Position numbers and translations under genes: made by a program. Positions 40,266-52,900 of a stretch of 55,164 bases of DNA are shown one piece after another; position 1 is the stretch's first letter; the number at the start of each line of letters is the position of its first letter. The stretch lies in the NCBI GenBank assembly GCA_002309305.1, contig DBWR01000012.1, positions 139,731 through 194,894 on the forward strand, in the 5' to 3' direction. The DNA comes from Treponema sp. UBA1233 (GTDB taxonomy: Bacteria > Spirochaetota > Spirochaetia > Treponematales > Treponemataceae). The notes under the pieces are model-generated. The model did no database searches. It was not told where the DNA came from and saw only the letters and a program-made list of their open reading frames with translations.

Positions 40266-43115
40266 TTACTTCGATGTCATAGTATACACACCGTCCCAGC
40301 GGTCAGGGAGGCCGTTTTGCAGGTAGAACATGCACCTCTGCATGAATACTTCGGATGAACGGTCTTCCGGATAGCATTCCAGGGCCTTCTTAAAGAACTG
40401 ATATGCCTTTTTCAAGTCTTCGGGGTCCTTGGTCATGTCCGGGGTTTCGCTTCCCCTGAGGTACCATTCGATTCCCTTGTTGAAGATTTCGGCGGCTTCC
40501 ACCTGTTCTGAAGGCAGTTCGCTCTTGAGTCCCAGAATGTTGTATATCGGAACCGGCTGAACCACGTTAACAACCTGTACGCAGTCAAAGCGTCGTCCGA
40601 CAAGCTCGTCATCGTGAGGCTGTGCTGTGGCTTCCTTCCATGTGCTTTCTGAACACATTATCCATGACTGATAGGCCTTGTTGGTTCCTTCCAGGCGGGA
40701 TGCAAGGTTTACGTTGTTTCCCATGACGGTATAGTTGAGTTTTCGTGCAGTACCCATGTTACCGACAACCATGTCTCCGGTGTTGATTCCCACGCGGGAG
40801 TTCAGGAAGAACGGTTTTCCTGTCTTTACGTTGATCGGAAGCTCCTTTTCGTGCTCCTTGTTGTACTGGGCTTCGGCCTGAAGCATGCGGATACCTGCAA
40901 CACAGGCGTTCCATGCATGGTTGGGGTCGTCGATTGGAGCACCAAAGAATGACACGATTTCGTCACCGACGTATTTGTCGATTGTTCCGTGTTCCTTCAT
41001 GATGGCGTCGCTCAAGGCACCAAGATAGTCGTTGAGGTAGGCTACAAGCTTTTCGGCTCCCTTGGCCGCACCACGCATTGCAACCTCATCATCAGAAAGG
41101 ACGTCTTCCATGGGGAATTTTCCGTCGCGAATGTCCTGATTGTGCTCGCGGACTGACTGTGTGGCAACATTGTTTACCGTTTCCGTAAATCCGGAGAATG
41201 TCTTTACGTCGCTGAACAGGGCCGTGATGTGCTTGCTGTCTCCACCGACCTTTGCATTTTCCGGGTGCTTTACGAGCTCGTCTACAATCTCAGGGGCAAC
41301 ATAGGCTCCGAATTTGTCCTGGATGAACTTCTTTTCCTTTGTTGTGCTTATCAAACTGATTGAAGTCATTACGACAAAGGTTACACCCATGGCAATCATA
41401 GGTACGGCAGCACCAAAATACGTCTTGGTAATGATGAAAGCGGCAAGAATTCCGCCTACTGCGACAATCAAAACCGCCAGACCAAGAAGCAGCTTGCGTC
41501 CGGGAGTCTTAATCTTAAAGCAGATGAATACATAGAAGTAGCAGACAATAAGGGCAATGACGATTGAGATCCACCACGGCGCATCATCCACAAATTCGCG
41601 GCTCAAAAGCTGGTTTGCCATTGAAGCGTGAACACCGACATTGGGGTACTTTTCCTGATATGTAATGAGTCCGTAATCCGTCGTACTTGAGGCTGTAGTT
41701 CCCACAATGCAGAGGGCATCCTTTAGCTTGGCTCCGACTTCTTCCCTTGACTTCTTGAGGTCGCTCATGAAACTGCGGCATGCCCTGAAATATGTGTCAA
41801 TCAGATCCAGGGTATCTTCATCACCATCGGCCAATTCAACAAGCTGTTCTTCGTAGCCACCGTTAAGGTACTGTTCTGTTACCTCGTAGAAAAGGTTCAG
41901 GTATTCCATGTAGGTTTCAAAAGTGTAGTCCTCGGACTCTCCGTTGTAAAGCTCGTCACGGATGTATTCAACACCATCGTATACGTCAACCGGGGTTTCT
42001 TCTTCATCCCACACGTCAAAATATCCGGAATAGTTCATGCTGCGAAGGTTTTGCACCAGATACTTTTCCATAAGGGAAATCCTGTAGATGTCCCATGAAG
42101 AAATGCTGTTGTAGTCCACATACTTTTTCTTTGGGAATTTGACCAGGACTGTTCCGTCTTCTGCACGTGGAATTACTATGTCGCGGGTTTCCGTGTCTGA
42201 GATTCTGGCATTCTTGAGCGTAATTGAAGAATTGCTTATGACAACCTGGGGATCTCCGTAATGATGGAGTATTGGAACAAAGACAAGCTGTCCGTAATAG
42301 CGTCCCCTGAATTTTGTGACCAGATTCAAGCGGCGCAAATATCCGTCTGAGTCGGGGTCTGCGTTTACAAAGCCTGCTGAAGCGGAATGCTTGATGAGCA
42401 GATCGATTGCGGGCTGAACCGAATAGAATTCGGGAGTAATGGTGTCTCCGTCAGAAACTGCATTGCTTAGTGAAAGATGGTCTTCCAGATATGCCATGTC
42501 CACATTGCTCATGTCGTATCCCACCTGCATCCAGAGGGTCAGGTAAGAGTTGTCAAAGAACTTGAGCGAATTGGCCAGATCTATGTCATAGTTTTTTGTT
42601 GCCGAAAGGATTGAAGTCTTGAGGCGGTTTTTGACAGACTCATTGTTTTCCAGAACGCCGTAGCACAAATCCTCCGCCTGGGAAAGTTCGGTTGTTCCTT
42701 CCGCAAGGGCAGTGATGGCATCCACCACAGCATCATCTATCTGATTAAAGTCCTGATCCACATAGCGCGGCAAATCATCGTTCAAATAGTCCTGATCCAC
42801 CTGCATAGGGCTGTTGTCCACAAAGCTCAAATCGGAAATGAAGGCTTCCGCCCCAAGTTCCCTCATCGTAATCAGCATGTCTCCGTAGATGTTGCGGGTC
42901 AAAGGCCACACGCCTGTCTCGTTAATCAGGTTGTCGTCAATATTTACAAGCAGCACCTCCCGGTTTTCCTCCAGAGGGGGAAGCGCCCGCATGAACAAGT
43001 CGTTGATTTTGCTGTCCATCTTGGTCAAAAGAAGGAGGGAACATGCCCCCACCACCAGAATCGGGAGCAGCAGGTTGAACACGGCTCCAAGTATTTTCTT
43101 GTTGTTTTTCATCAT
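40266..43115 (-). CDS. CHASE2-domain adenylate cyclase (class III)
   Basis: I start at ATG 43115 (949 residues) with AAAGG 5 nt upstream. The frame to 43199 would run through the hairpin in the leader. Order: one membrane segment (about 8-32), a large extracytoplasmic CHASE2 sensor (about 40-515), three to four membrane segments (about 520-615), a class III cyclase domain (about 625-880) and a short TPR-like tail. Metal-binding Asp636 (ALFSDVKTF) and Asp718 (DKYVGDEIV) are present, as is RVGINTGDMVVGNMG. The Lys in DKYVGDE favours ATP over GTP. The two Asp are 82 residues apart rather than about 44, so an insertion exists. It should make cAMP in response to an extracytoplasmic signal. Confidence 0.88.
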   Translation of the reverse strand: MMKNNKKILGAVFNLLLPILVVGACSLLLLTKMDSKINDLFMRALPPLEENREVLLVNIDDNLINETGVWPLTRNIYGDMLITMRELGAEAFISDLSFVDNSPMQVDQDYLNDDLPRYVDQDFNQIDDAVVDAITALAEGTTELSQAEDLCYGVLENNESVKNRLKTSILSATKNYDIDLANSLKFFDNSYLTLWMQVGYDMSNVDMAYLEDHLSLSNAVSDGDTITPEFYSVQPAIDLLIKHSASAGFVNADPDSDGYLRRLNLVTKFRGRYYGQLVFVPILHHYGDPQVVISNSSITLKNARISDTETRDIVIPRAEDGTVLVKFPKKKYVDYNSISSWDIYRISLMEKYLVQNLRSMNYSGYFDVWDEEETPVDVYDGVEYIRDELYNGESEDYTFETYMEYLNLFYEVTEQYLNGGYEEQLVELADGDEDTLDLIDTYFRACRSFMSDLKKSREEVGAKLKDALCIVGTTASSTTDYGLITYQEKYPNVGVHASMANQLLSREFVDDAPWWISIVIALIVCYFYVFICFKIKTPGRKLLLGLAVLIVAVGGILAAFIITKTYFGAAVPMIAMGVTFVVMTSISLISTTKEKKFIQDKFGAYVAPEIVDELVKHPENAKVGGDSKHITALFSDVKTFSGFTETVNNVATQSVREHNQDIRDGKFPMEDVLSDDEVAMRGAAKGAEKLVAYLNDYLGALSDAIMKEHGTIDKYVGDEIVSFFGAPIDDPNHAWNACVAGIRMLQAEAQYNKEHEKELPINVKTGKPFFLNSRVGINTGDMVVGNMGTARKLNYTVMGNNVNLASRLEGTNKAYQSWIMCSESTWKEATAQPHDDELVGRRFDCVQVVNVVQPVPIYNILGLKSELPSEQVEAAEIFNKGIEWYLRGSETPDMTKDPEDLKKAYQFFKKALECYPEDRSSEVFMQRCMFYLQNGLPDRWDGVYTMTSK

Positions 43116-43133
43116 CCTCGCCTTTAAAATACA

Positions 43134-43180
43134 CAAAAAATCCTGCGGAACAGAAGGAATTCCCCCTGCCCTACAGGATT
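43134..43180 (-). terminator. Hairpin between FecR-like gene and cyclase gene
   Basis: On the minus strand AATCCTG (43180-43174) pairs with CAGGATT (43145-43139), with a long internal loop that can also pair, followed by T6. A terminator or attenuator that would lower cyclase expression relative to the FecR-like gene. Confidence 0.6.
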
Positions 43181-43224
43181 TGACCCAAAGAGGGTTCAAA
43201 AAGTATAAAGATAAACCAAAGGGC

Positions 43225-43659
43225 TTATTTTACTTCTTCGACTATTGCTTCTACAGTAGCCTCTTCGTTTCCGCCCCAATCAAAATCTTCGCTTTTGACA
43301 TCACCAGCACGTGAAGAAGCAGTGCTTACGCTTGATTTTCCACTGGCTTTTCCACCTACAGTATTGGCTACAGGGCCATTGGCAGCACCGGCTGGCAGGA
43401 ATTTTTCAAGAGCACCCTTTTTGATTCCGGCAATCTTAACGTCCTTTCCATTTACTGTAATGACAATGTTGGAACTCAATCCAATATCAACAAGAGTAGA
43501 TGCTGTAATCGTCTGTCCTGCCTTAATTTCAGACATAGTTCCAGGAGCAGACTCGTACTTAACTTTTCCCTTCACTGATTTAACTACAAAAGAACCTTCA
43601 GCGAACACAAAACTTGCAGAAAGAAGCGCTACCAAGATATAAGCCAATCCTCTTTTCAT
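43225..43659 (-). CDS. Secreted FecR-like domain protein
   Basis: 144 residues from ATG 43659 behind GGAGG. The signal peptide MKRGLAYILVALLSASFVFA is followed by a FecR-like beta domain (VVKSVKGKVKYESAPGTMSE, IKAGQTITASTLVDIGLSSN, IVITVNGKDVKIAG). The tail is Gly/Ser-rich then acidic (EDFDWGGNEEATVEAIVEEV). FecR-like domains occur with CHASE2 cyclases in spirochaetes and cyanobacteria; a role as periplasmic partner of the CHASE2 sensor is inferred. It precedes the cyclase gene by about 110 bp. Confidence 0.65.
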   Translation of the reverse strand: MKRGLAYILVALLSASFVFAEGSFVVKSVKGKVKYESAPGTMSEIKAGQTITASTLVDIGLSSNIVITVNGKDVKIAGIKKGALEKFLPAGAANGPVANTVGGKASGKSSVSTASSRAGDVKSEDFDWGGNEEATVEAIVEEVK

Positions 43660-43707
43660 AAAAACCTCCGTGGATGCCCTTTTTTTTCATTGCATCCTTC
43701 ATTTAAT

Positions 43708-43735
43708 AGTATAACCATTTTTTTACAAAAAACAA
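43708..43735 (-). promoter_or_regulatory. Candidate promoter of the FecR-like/cyclase unit
   Basis: TATACT (43708-43713) on the minus strand with TTGTTT (43730-43735) 16 bp upstream, about 50 bp before the FecR-like start. Confidence 0.4.
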
Positions 43736-43789
43736 CCTTTTTGGAGATTTTTTGTAAATTTTTTCACTTTTTTTTTGTTATCCAACAGA

Positions 43790-43897
43790 AGGGGTGTCCA
43801 TTAAGTACTGTCATTCCGGACTTGATCCGGAATCTCAACGCCATAAAAGGTGTAGATGCTGAATCAAGTTCAGCATGACGGTACTTTTTAGACAGCT
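43790..43897. mobile_element. MITE-like palindromic element of about 108 bp
   Basis: Imperfect terminal inverted repeats: AAGTACTGTCAT (43803-43814) against ATGACGGTACTT (43875-43886), one mismatch, with weaker pairing outward to about 43790 and 43897. Two internal hairpins: TCCGGA-CTTGA-TCCGGA (43815-43831) and ATGCTGAA/TTCAGCAT (43856-43876). No coding capacity. The 'GTCATTCCGGACTTGATCC' phrase is one I recall as dispersed in many bacterial genomes. Confidence 0.65.
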
Positions 43898-43904
43898 CCG
43901 ACAG

Positions 43905-46900
43905 TTAGTTTACCTTTCTTTTGCGTAGGAACACAGCCAAAAATCCCAGCGCACCCAGCGAAATCAGGGCAAGGACCAGCGCAACCCACCGTCCTCCGGA
44001 AGCCTGAACCTGAGATCCGTATACATCGGTACCGGAAAGCACCTTTTCCACAGAATCGAATTCAGGCGCATAATTGACCGCCAGACTTTGATTTTCCAGA
44101 TTTTCCTCTTCTGCTACAGGACCGTTTGGAGCCTTCCAAGCAAGACTCTCTGTATCCTGTATTTGTGCCGCAGAAGCTTCATCTATATAACCAAGATCCG
44201 CATCAAAGATTACAGGTTTTTCACCAATACCTTGAGTTTCCACCATGTTTTTGCCTATGTTGAACGAAATCGGCTCACCGGCAAATTCCTGCAGCGGCTG
44301 TACGGATGTTCCAAAGTAATCGGCAAAGTCCACGTTTCTGACTGCCACAGGAGCAAACTCAGGACCTGCCATATCACCGTGAGTCTCGGAGTCCGCACGA
44401 CTAAAGCGCCTGAATCCCGACATCATGGAGAAGGACACAAACGATGAAGGCGTAACAGCATCATTTATCTTGATTGCCGTTGGATTCTGCAATTCCGAAC
44501 CATTCAAGGTGAATTCAATGGAACCGTCGTCGCTCAAGTATCCATTATCGTTAAAGCTTATAGATCCTGAGTTATATGTACCGTTGGCATCATATGTTCC
44601 GCTCGGGCTCTTAAATTTGCAATTACCGTTAAGCCCTGTTACGTTACCGGCTCCAGAAACCGTGATTTTTTTAACAGGGAAATTGGCTCCAGAAATCTTT
44701 ATTACCAAAGAAGTTCCATTATTTCTGTAGCTTGCGCTAAATGAACGACTTGCAGGTGCAGGTACAGAAGCCCACCATCCGTGACTTCCGTTCTTTATAG
44801 CCGCTGACTCATAACTGCCGGAACTAGCCTGTGTAATATTACCAATCTTATCTTTTAACAGCAGCATGAAGTTGGTGTTGTAATGAGCAGTATCGGGCAG
44901 TGCCACAGTAATGGGAGATTCTGTTATTGGCAACCATGATGGTTCACCACCGTCATAATTATAATTGCCCTCTTTTGAAACAATGGCATAAAATGCAGGA
45001 CCAGAACCAGCGTCTGTAATCGTTGCTTTATCTGTAATCGTTGCTTTAATCGTAGCACCTGATGTAAAGGTATTTACTGAAGCACCACCGTCAACTTTTG
45101 CTACGGTTATAGAAGGCAATTGCGTTATGTTAAACGTCGGGGCCTCAACATCATTCTTTAACGTGATGGTATATGCCGGGCTTGCATTACCAACCTTATC
45201 AATGGCGTAAATCGGTTTTTGCGTACTGTTACCCAAAGTTGAAGTGTATATGGTAATGGTATTATCTGGAGTACCGGTCGCGGAATCTGCATATCCGGCC
45301 AATCCACTTCCTCCGTCAACATCTGCTGAACCTGCAGGCGTCAGGGTGAGGACGCTTGTTGAGTTTTTGTTGTAGTAGATTGTAGTTCCATCCTGATAAA
45401 TGGTTCCACCTGTAGCCGTTGCCGTTACGGATGTTGGTGCACTTGGAGCATCGTTGTCCTGAATCAGTTTGCCTGAATCAAAGGTATAAGATTCTGTTTT
45501 TCCATTCTCAACATTGTCGTAAACCGAATCTGGCGGAATCACAAGGGCTTTGCTGGTTGAGTTGTAATATGTGGAGTCAAGTGAGATTTTCTTTCCTGTC
45601 TGCCATGAAGAGCCACTCAAACCTGAGCCACCTTCGGTAATGGTCAGAGTAACTTCCGGGCTTCCCTTAAAGTATTTGTTAGTACCTGAAGTATACAGAC
45701 TGGTTCCGTAGTCCACAGTCACAGTCGGCTTCGAATTATCCAGTACAAGTGACAGTGCATATCCCGTGCTGACGTTTCCTACCTTGTCAAAGGCATAGAC
45801 TGTTAACGATGAACCGATGCTTGTAAGGCTAATCGAAGTTTGTGGCGTTCCAGTTGAAGAAGTGGAATATCCTGCAATTCCACTTCCGTTTGTACCATCA
45901 CTTGCAGTTGGAGTAATGGTAAGGTTTGTTGCAGAATCGTTGTAGTAGATGGTATTTGTAGAAGAATCAAAGTAAACCTTTCCATTTGAAGTTACCGTCA
46001 CCCCAGAGATTGTCGGGACATCTTCATCCTTGTACAGCTTTCCGGAATCAAGAGTATACGTATCAGTCTTTCCGTTTCCGACATTATCATAAATCTTGTT
46101 GTTTCCAATCGTTAATGAGTGTGTTGTATCATAGTAATAGGCAGAAAGAGAAACTGTATCATTGTTTTGCAATGAGCCGCTTGCAATGCCTGAACTTGGG
46201 CTTGGGTCAATTATTCTGAGTTTTGCCTGAGCGGAAGTTCCTGTGAAATAGATTTTACCCGTTGCTGTATCTGTATACATGCCAGTGCCTGTGTATGCGG
46301 CAATGGAAACAGTTGGCTTTACGGAATCTTTGACAAGTGTTATTGCATACCCATCGCTTTCGTTTCCAACACCATCCTTTGCCTTGATTGTGATGCTGGT
46401 AGAATTTCCAAGACCGGATGTTGTGATTTTAATCTTGGTGGTTTTATATCCTGTCACAGCAGATGCGGTCGCCCCCGTCACGTTAAATCCGTTAAGGCCG
46501 CTGCCAGAATCCGATTGCCCTGAAAGAGTCAGTGTTATGGCAGTTGTAGAATCATCAAAGTAAACGGTTGTTCCAGAGAGATAAGCCTGTCCGCCGGTGG
46601 GATCAACCTCTGTAATTGAGCTTGGAGCATTTGGGCTTGTATTATCCTGCACGGTGTTGGAGATAAGCAGATATTCCGTTGTATTTCCAACATTGTCCTT
46701 TACCTTGTTACTTGGAATTTTTATTGTGTGGTTCGTTGGGTTGTAATAGGTGGTATCCGTCATTGATATGGCTACTCCATTCTGCAAGGAGCCGGTGCCA
46801 GAAGGAATTCCAGATCCAGAACCATCATTAATGCTGAGGTATATTTTTGCAGTGTTGTCCTTAAAGTAAAGGGTTCCTCCCAAATCGAAACAATTTTCAG

Positions 46901-49900
46901 TATGGTCGATTGTAACTTCCGGTGGAGTATTATCCTGCTCAAATGTCTTGCTGTTGTATGTAAGCAAACGAGCATTATCACTTCCATTTCCCAGAGCATC
47001 ATAAATATTTCCACTGGCAATACTCAGACTACCTGAAGTAAGGTGTCCATAAAGTGAGATTTCCTTATTATTCTGCCAGCTTGAACTTGAAAGTCCAACA
47101 CCAGAATCAGTTATAGAAAGTTTTGCCTTTGTAGCGTCATCCTTAAAGTAGACCTTGCTGGTACCTATGTAGTATGAACCGCCTGTAAAGCTGTTTATAG
47201 AGACAGTCGGTGCAACGGTATCCTTGTACACCTTGAAGTAAAGTGAGGAAACGTTGCTCCCCTTGTCCACTACAGAGAACGACATAAGGGTTCCAGAAGG
47301 AGAAATTCCAGAAATATCAAAGAATCCAGATGACCAGTTTGATTCATCCGCAGCAAATGTAGGTTCAGTTTCCGTGCCATCTATGGAGTACTTGAATTTT
47401 ATGATGTCATCTGAGCTAGTCCACATCATTATTGGCACAGTATCAGTAGTTACATAGACTTCCATCGGGTCTGTCGCGGTCTTTCCGTGTGACATAGACC
47501 ACTCATAATTGGAGTATGACGGATCATTCATCCTGCTTATCGTGTATGTTGTATTGGAGTTATTCCTGAACCTGGTTTTGTGATCAGTTGAATAATCAGC
47601 TCCCTTCCATAAAAGACGTTTGGAAGAATCATAGTCTGTGCCTTCCTTGAGCATTCCTACCTCAAGATATGGCGGCGTAGCGTCAACCTCGGTAACAATG
47701 TATGCCGTCATGTCGATTCCTACAGCATCATAGACATAGAAATAGGCATTGGGAGTTGATGACTTGTAGAATGATTCCGGAAGCTCAAGGTACGGACCGT
47801 TTTCATCGGACTTGGCAAGAGCGATGTCGTTATGACCTTCACCACCACTGCTGGATCCACCCATAGCACATCCATAGATAGGTGCACCGTTTGTTGTAGC
47901 AAGGGTAAACCATTCCGTCGGGAAATAAACCTTTTTGGTTCCGCTTGCATTGGCAGGCATAACAAGACGGTATTTTGGATCACCGGAACTACCGTTTGTT
48001 AATCCGAATTCTTCAAGATAATATTGGCCAGCCACCATTATATTTCTACTAGTGGCACTTGAACTTCTCCACGGCCATTCACTGCTACCATGGTTACTTG
48101 CATTCAACCACTTGCAGTTAGACATTCTTGTGGTGGTAACGTTTCCGGCCTGGTCGGCAACATGCAGGTAAAGATATTTTGCATCCTCTGATGCCAGAGG
48201 AAGAACATCAGGTATCTTTACGTCTACTTTGCCGGAGTCCACTTCTTGCCAGGTTACACCGTCAGGAACACTAGTCTCTGAGGCACTCTCGCTAGCCGAC
48301 CATGCAAACTTATACAGGGCTGCAACGGAGCTTGCCGTTATGTCCAGGTCAAAATATTGTCTTTTTGAACTTCCGCTACGAACTCCAGTTCCTGGAGGAT
48401 CATTCCTAGCTCCATTTCTAAGACCTTTATCATCCCAGCTATAGACACGTACAACATCCGTAGTACCAGTTGTATCAACATAAGCCTGAAGTCCGTTGTT
48501 CCTAGGCACCAGAGTTGTGATGTTAACAGCTGTAATGTTGGCTGGATTGGAGACAGATCCGGTGCGGACTGTTATAGTCGGCTTTGTGGCACAGTATTTA
48601 ATGGTCATGGTCTTCTGGTTTGAAGCCGTTGCATCAAGCTGTCTTGCTGTATCATAGAAACTAGCCTTAACCGTCTTCTCACCGTCTGAAGCAGTGTTAG
48701 AGAGCTTTGCATATCTTATGGTAAGAGGCGTATTCTGACTTACGCTTGCAGGAATCCTCAATACGGCTGTATTTCCGTTTACAATATAGAAGCCGCCTTC
48801 CGAAGTATCACCTGCTGGAACTGTATTAGCAAAATCACACTCTTCAACAGATGACTTGGTACCAAGGTATTTCAAAGTATAATATGCATTGGCATAGCCG
48901 TTGAAGCTTACACTTGTATTCTGGCAGAATTCTATCTCCGTTTGGGGAGTAAAGATCGCCCCGTCAAGTACTATCTTTCTTAAACCGGAGCATGTCGTCA
49001 CTTTATCGTTTCCAGCATATTCGTTGACGTGGAACACCATGTTGACATAAGGTGTCTTGGTGTAACCAGAAGCAGCCGGAATGCCTTCTGTAGCAACAAA
49101 GGCATTTGAAGCGTTGAGGTGTTTTCCTGAGTCAGAAATTGAACATGCAGTTGAAACTTGTGGTGAATACTGGTCCTCAATAATACCCGCCATTGATTTT
49201 CCAATAACCTTGTCGGAAGAACCAAAAGTACTTTCGTTGACTGCAAAATCATAAAGCCTTATACCAACCGCAGCCGCACACTCATTCTTATAGCTTGGAT
49301 CTGCAATCTCAAGGCCGGTTATCTTAAGAAGAACTCCAGTGCCGGTTATTTTTTCATTCTGTGGTATTGTCAGAATGTATGCAGATTCGCTATCAACATA
49401 ACCGGTAGACAACGAGCATGTTACCTGTGAGTAAGTGAGACCGTTGTCTGTAGACTTGTAGAGTTTTGTACCTGATGTAGTTCCAACATTGCGGCAAGAG
49501 CTTACACCTGTGGTATACGGATCATACCCTGTGCAGTGGAACAAGGCAACCTTCTGGATTCCAGAGCCGTTTTCGGTAACATCAATATAGAGAGTATTGT
49601 TATCGCTGTGTGTCGTGAACGTTCTGTTTGGAGTAAGGGCTGTATTCACAATTCCGTCAAAATATGTTTCATTTACAACAGGCTTTGTGCTGTCGTTGCT
49701 GATGGTGATGGTCTTTTCCTCGCTCACGTTTCCGGCATAGTCGTAGAGTGTTACATGCAGGGTATAGTTGCCCTCCGGAATTGATGTGCCGCTCTGAGGA
49801 TCCTCGCATATCCTTATTCCGCGGATGAAGTAGTAGTTGTATTTTCCATAAGATGCAGGATTTGTCAGGGTAATCGTGTTTCCGTCAGCAGTGTATCCAA

Positions 49901-52900
49901 TGCTGTCTGAAGGACTGCTTGCCATGCTGGTTCCGTTACTGTAGCCAAAATAATCGATGGATGCACATGAATTGCTTATTGTAGAGCCACCCGGCTTTGT
50001 AACTTCAATCTCTATCTTATTTATTCCCGAGCCTGTTGTTGATGTGGCTTCCGTTACGGGTATCACAAGATACTGGTTTGTAACTACAGCCTGATTGATG
50101 ATGCCGGTTGTTCCAGTTCCATACAGAGTCCACTTCATGTTTTCTGTTCCGCGTCCAATCACCGGAGACACCGTATCGTAAATGAGGGTCGTGCTGGTGG
50201 CGGGGCTTTCCCAACCGGAAAGGAACTCGTATTTTACGGTAAGAGTATTTGACCCCTCAACTGGATTTACAAGAGTAAGGTTATTGATTATCAGGGCCGG
50301 AGAAGTTCCTGTAAACGGATAATTAAACACTATGTTTCCGTCGCCGTCTACCGTTTTGGGAAGAGTAACAGTTGTCGATACCGTCGTTGTATCGGTTGCC
50401 GTTGCACCGGTAAGCTTTATCTTCTTTATTCCGCTTGCATCGATGCTCGGAAGTGTCAGTATAGCTCTTGCCAGATTTGTAGAATTTGCATAGCCATAAG
50501 GATATGTATCAGCTGCCCCACCCTTTACCGTGAATGAAGACGGAGCGGAAGCGTTCCTGTTTGAGGAATCCATATAGACGTAGGCATAGTTAACTGCTGT
50601 TGCATCACTTTCATAGTTAAGGTTGTTTTTAGTAGCCGACAGGGTGGCATAGTCATTTATAAGTACCGTTACGGCCGCCGAAGACGAAGAATAAGTTCCC
50701 AGAGATACATTGCTTATTTCCACAGTAAACGGATTTCCTGAAACATCCCTTGCAGTTCGTGGAGATGTGAACGTAACTGTGTTTGTACTCGTGGTGATGC
50801 TATTTGGTGCGCTTATGGTTGAACCGTCGCTCTTCTTGAGGGTTACGGTACTCTGAGTTGTAAAGGCTGCATTGCCAGATAAGGTCAGCGTATAAAGGCC
50901 GGACACTTCTTCCTTGACCTTGACCTGAACGGTTGCCTTGACCGGGTTTCCGGAAGTATCATAGGAATCCTTGTTAAGGTAGAGTTTTGGAGATGTGTCA
51001 GTTGAAGAAGCCTGGAACTTTACAGAATCCTTGATGTACATCTTTTGAATTACAGGAGCCGCAGAGTCCACGGAGATGGTGATTTCCTTTACATCAGCAA
51101 CATTAAGGGCCGCATCGTAGAGTTTAACCTTGAGCTTATAGTCGCCGTCCTCAAGGTCACTCAGGTTATCTGCAATCCTGAGGTTTTTCAAATAAAGGGT
51201 TGAATAGGAACCTGACGTTATCGGAGTGTTCAAAAGAAGTTCCTTTTTGTCAGTGTCTGTCGTAAATGCCTGATTGTAATCTGATCCGGAATTTGACCTT
51301 GCATACACTTCGAATGCATAGCTGCCAGTTGAACCGAAGACTTCTTCGTATGCCGAGGCACCAGAGCCGGCTGGAGGTTCGACTTCAACCGTCACCTTCT
51401 TGATTCCGGATGTAACTTCGGTAAACGGAATGGCAAGGGTATGGGTGTTAAGGATATTGTTTCCCGTAAATCCCTTTTGCGTATTAGTACCATTAATAAC
51501 CCAATCCAAAGTACCGGTCACAGGTTTTGTTCCGTCGTATTTGACGGCTTGAAGACCAGCATTATCAGTAACGTTACCCTCATTATCCCTATACAAGCCA
51601 GAAACGTTACCCACATCATCCCTGAACAGGACATAGACACCAACTGTTCCCTCTGAAATACTATCCGGGTTAATTGTAGTCATGTTATTGAGTATCTGTG
51701 GTGCATCCGTTATCTCATACCACTTGGAATCATTCCATGCATTGGCAGCAGTCTTCATCTCGGTATCCCAGGTAGAAGCAGAATTTTTGTCACCCACATG
51801 GAAAGCCCACCAAACCTTATCAGATCTGAACCTACTGTTATAATTCGGCAAGTCATGAATTGTCACTCCGCTCTTTTGCTTGACCTGAATGTTAGACAGT
51901 CCTGCGGCGTTATACCAGCCATAGGGGGCGTAAGCCGCATTTTCAGCCGTGATGTCATCCTTGTTAGCGGGATCAGGAGCCATTGTATCCCTTATGAAGT
52001 AAATGTACTTGGACTCCTTCTGAGAAACAGTTCCCTGAACACTGTGCTCAGGATTAGCATTTGAAGCAGTATTAGCGGTTTTGTCCACACCCCATACAAC
52101 AAGTTGATATATTCCATCGTCGTAACGATTTGGATCGGAAATATCAACATCGAATGTATAGCCACCTGGACTTGAAAGCACAGCTTTCGGATTCTTACCC
52201 TCTGTCGTATTACGGGCTGGAACATATGTTTGACTGTAAATAGGATAGGAATTGATTGCTCCACTCAAATTCATCGGGGTTAGTACTGTGCCGCTTGGAT
52301 TCTGAACGCGTATTAATCCAAACTTAACCTGGCTTACATTGGTTTCCAGAGGCGAATCCCCGGTTTTTGTTATATCAGTTATAAGGGCCCGGATATTAAG
52401 AGTTTTTCCAACACGTGTCAAATCAGATGTAAAATCGGCAGGGAGAGGGTTTTCTTCAAGTGTAGTTGTTCCAACTTCAAGTTTTTGAACCTTTGGAGGT
52501 ATACTGTCAATTTCATTATCGCAATAGAATACAAATTCATAATCATCAGCCATTTTATATTCTTTAGTGCCAATGACGGATTGAACATCACGACCTATAG
52601 TAACCCTTATTCCCAAATCTGATGGAAACACTGTAGGATCACTTGCATCTCCAGAACTCGGTAATGTAAGAGTTAAAGTCCTTCCGGTAGAAGCAAGCTC
52701 CGCATACATATATTTATTTGCAACAGAGTCACCATCCTTTGTCTTAAGATTTACATCTTCTATTTTTTGGGTTTGAAACCATTCTCCATAACTAAGGTAA
52801 GTTTCAACAGACATTTTGGTTGTGTTAAATGTAGGATAATTAGTGATTTCTTGACCATCAGGTCCTGTTGTGGTTACATATTCTATCAAATCTGATTCTT

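Noticed and set aside
40207..40267. Plus-strand terminator reading of the palindrome after the cyclase gene
   Set aside because: The T-run starts several bases after the stem and belongs to the cyclase stop region; no plus-strand gene precedes it. A palindromic repeat explains it better.
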